A stretch of DNA of 5,874 nt from Lachnospiraceae bacterium. GTDB taxonomy: Bacteria > Bacillota > Clostridia > Lachnospirales > Lachnospiraceae. Below, in pieces: positions 5,208-5,874 of the stretch. Made by a program: the position numbers and the translations under genes. The stretch is from contig JAFUWM010000156.1 in assembly GCA_017483425.1 (NCBI GenBank), positions 1 through 5,874 of the forward strand, read 5' to 3'. Within the stretch, counting starts at the first letter, position 1, and each line of letters starts with the position of its first letter. The notes below the pieces were generated by a model. It ran no database searches, was not told the DNA's origin, and was given only the letters and a program-made list of their open reading frames with translations.

Positions 5208-5874
5208 ATGGGTAACAGGAACAGAAAACACAGAAAAAACAACAGCATTTCAAAAAAAAACAAACCGGTAGTTCAGGTTTTAGGCGATTTGCAGAAAGAG
5301 GATACACCGGAGCTCCCGAAGGAGGCTAAAGAAGAGCAGGGAATGGGAACACCGGAGGGATTGGTTGCGGAAGAACAGGGAACGAAAGCATCGGAGGAGC
5401 CGGATGAACCGATATCTGAGGCGGAAGCAGAACCACAGATGCAGACAGGAGAGGCATCCGGTACCGGATCGACTGAGGATACAGAGATAACAGATGAATC
5501 TGAGACCGAGACTCTGTCAGGATTTCGTATTTTGGATATTCAGGCGAAACCGGATGCGGAGGATAAAACCGCTGAAACGATGATAGAACCGCAACCCGAA
5601 ACCAATACAGAAGAACCTGAAGAAACTGTGGAAGCAGAAGCCAATACAGAAGAACCCGAAGAAACTGTGGAAGCAGAAGCCAATACGGAAGAACCCGAAG
5701 AACCTGTGGAGGCAGATGCCGATATAAATGAATCCGGGACTTCCGGGTCTGCGGATGCCGAAGAGCAGCCGGCTGACACAGATAAATCAGAGGTGAGCGG
5801 GCTTGATGCAAAGCCAAAGAAAAAGGTAGTCCGTGAAGTCGAGGCGGTAAGGCAGGAGCCCGCAGATGAGATAA
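5208..5874 (+). CDS. Acidic Glu/Pro/Thr-rich repeat protein, function unknown (3' end outside window)
   Basis: The frame stays open from the ATG at 5208 to the right edge, giving 222 codons with no stop. I do not recognise a family. The first 20 residues are strongly basic (MGNRNRKHRK start, then KKNK). Residues of about 28-195 are acidic and rich in Glu, Pro, Thr and Ala, so probably disordered. Three 13-residue repeats, NTEEPEETVEAEA and variants, occupy 133-171. A basic patch, KPKKKVVR (202-209), follows. There is no signal peptide or membrane helix in the visible part. Such a tail may be the cytoplasmic or linker region of a larger protein whose folded domain lies beyond the window. Minus-strand frames across the repeats are low-complexity shadows. 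The start is supported by the -10 box just upstream but has no Shine-Dalgarno sequence. An in-frame ATG further down (codon 46, after GAAGAGCAGGGA) is an alternative, but it would discard the basic N-terminus. Confidence 0.72.
   Translation, partial: MGNRNRKHRKNNSISKKNKPVVQVLGDLQKEDTPELPKEAKEEQGMGTPEGLVAEEQGTKASEEPDEPISEAEAEPQMQTGEASGTGSTEDTEITDESETETLSGFRILDIQAKPDAEDKTAETMIEPQPETNTEEPEETVEAEANTEEPEETVEAEANTEEPEEPVEADADINESGTSGSADAEEQPADTDKSEVSGLDAKPKKKVVREVEAVRQEPADEI
5604..5720 (+). repeat. Three tandem 39-nt coding repeats
   Basis: The units at 5604-5642, 5643-5681 and 5682-5720 each encode 13 residues of the pattern NTEEPEE(T/P)VEA(E/D)A. Units 1 and 2 differ by one synonymous base (CCT/CCC). 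Unit 3 differs from unit 2 at four bases, two of them changing residues. The near-identity of units 1 and 2 suggests a recent duplication, and copy number may vary between strains. Confidence 0.9.

Noticed and set aside
5326..5817. Minus-strand frames of 163 and 79 codons (the second at 5540-5779)
   Set aside because: They are Leu/Pro- or Ser-rich low-complexity shadows of the repetitive plus-strand acidic gene, with no ribosome binding site and no family motif.

Overview
The window looks like a chromosomal segment of a Clostridia-type Firmicute, most plausibly a member of the Lachnospiraceae. The evidence is strong purine-rich ribosome binding sites, extended -10 promoters (TGnTATAAT type), Clostridia-like DapA and DapB sequences, and a HisA of the eukaryotic (HIS6-like) type, which from memory occurs in only some gut and rumen bacteria. 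The species cannot be named from this sequence alone.

Layout. Positions 1-948 (+) hold the C-terminal two thirds of a MATE-family multidrug/metabolite exporter, cut by the left edge. A candidate promoter directly after its stop codon (949-978) leads into a tight plus-strand cluster: dapA (1064-1951), dapB (1980-2747), hisA of the eukaryotic type (2754-3524) and a response regulator with an HD-GYP domain (3512-4624). The gaps are 28 nt, 6 nt and a 13-nt overlap, so the four genes are probably one transcript. DapA and DapB carry out the first two committed steps towards diaminopimelate and lysine, supplying cell-wall peptidoglycan and protein synthesis. HisA is the fourth step of histidine synthesis. 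The HD-GYP protein is a signalling protein; its eponymous His is replaced by Ile, so its phosphodiesterase activity is in doubt.

A minus-strand cold-shock protein gene (4922-4725) converges on the operon. A hairpin at 4633-4658 with a U-rich tail reads as a terminator in the minus direction. The csp gene has a near-ideal promoter (TTTACA-N17-TACTAT with extended -10) and ribosome binding site.

The divergent 285-nt spacer between csp and the last gene (4923-5207) is the most structured non-coding part. It holds a 42-nt sequence ending in a -10 box, repeated 83 nt apart with one mismatch, and a perfect 11-bp inverted repeat between the copies. The second copy ends in TGGTATAAT only 8 nt before the ATG of a plus-strand reading frame that runs off the right edge (5208-5874). 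That frame encodes a basic N-terminus followed by a long acidic, Glu/Pro/Thr-rich stretch with three 13-residue repeats. It has no visible ribosome binding site and may be translated from a leaderless message.

Most of the window is ordinary core metabolism. The parts worth a second look are the degenerate HD-GYP protein, the eukaryotic-type HisA in a dap operon, and the duplicated promoter with palindrome and apparently leaderless acidic gene at the right end. I see no evidence of a complete novel defence or mobile system.
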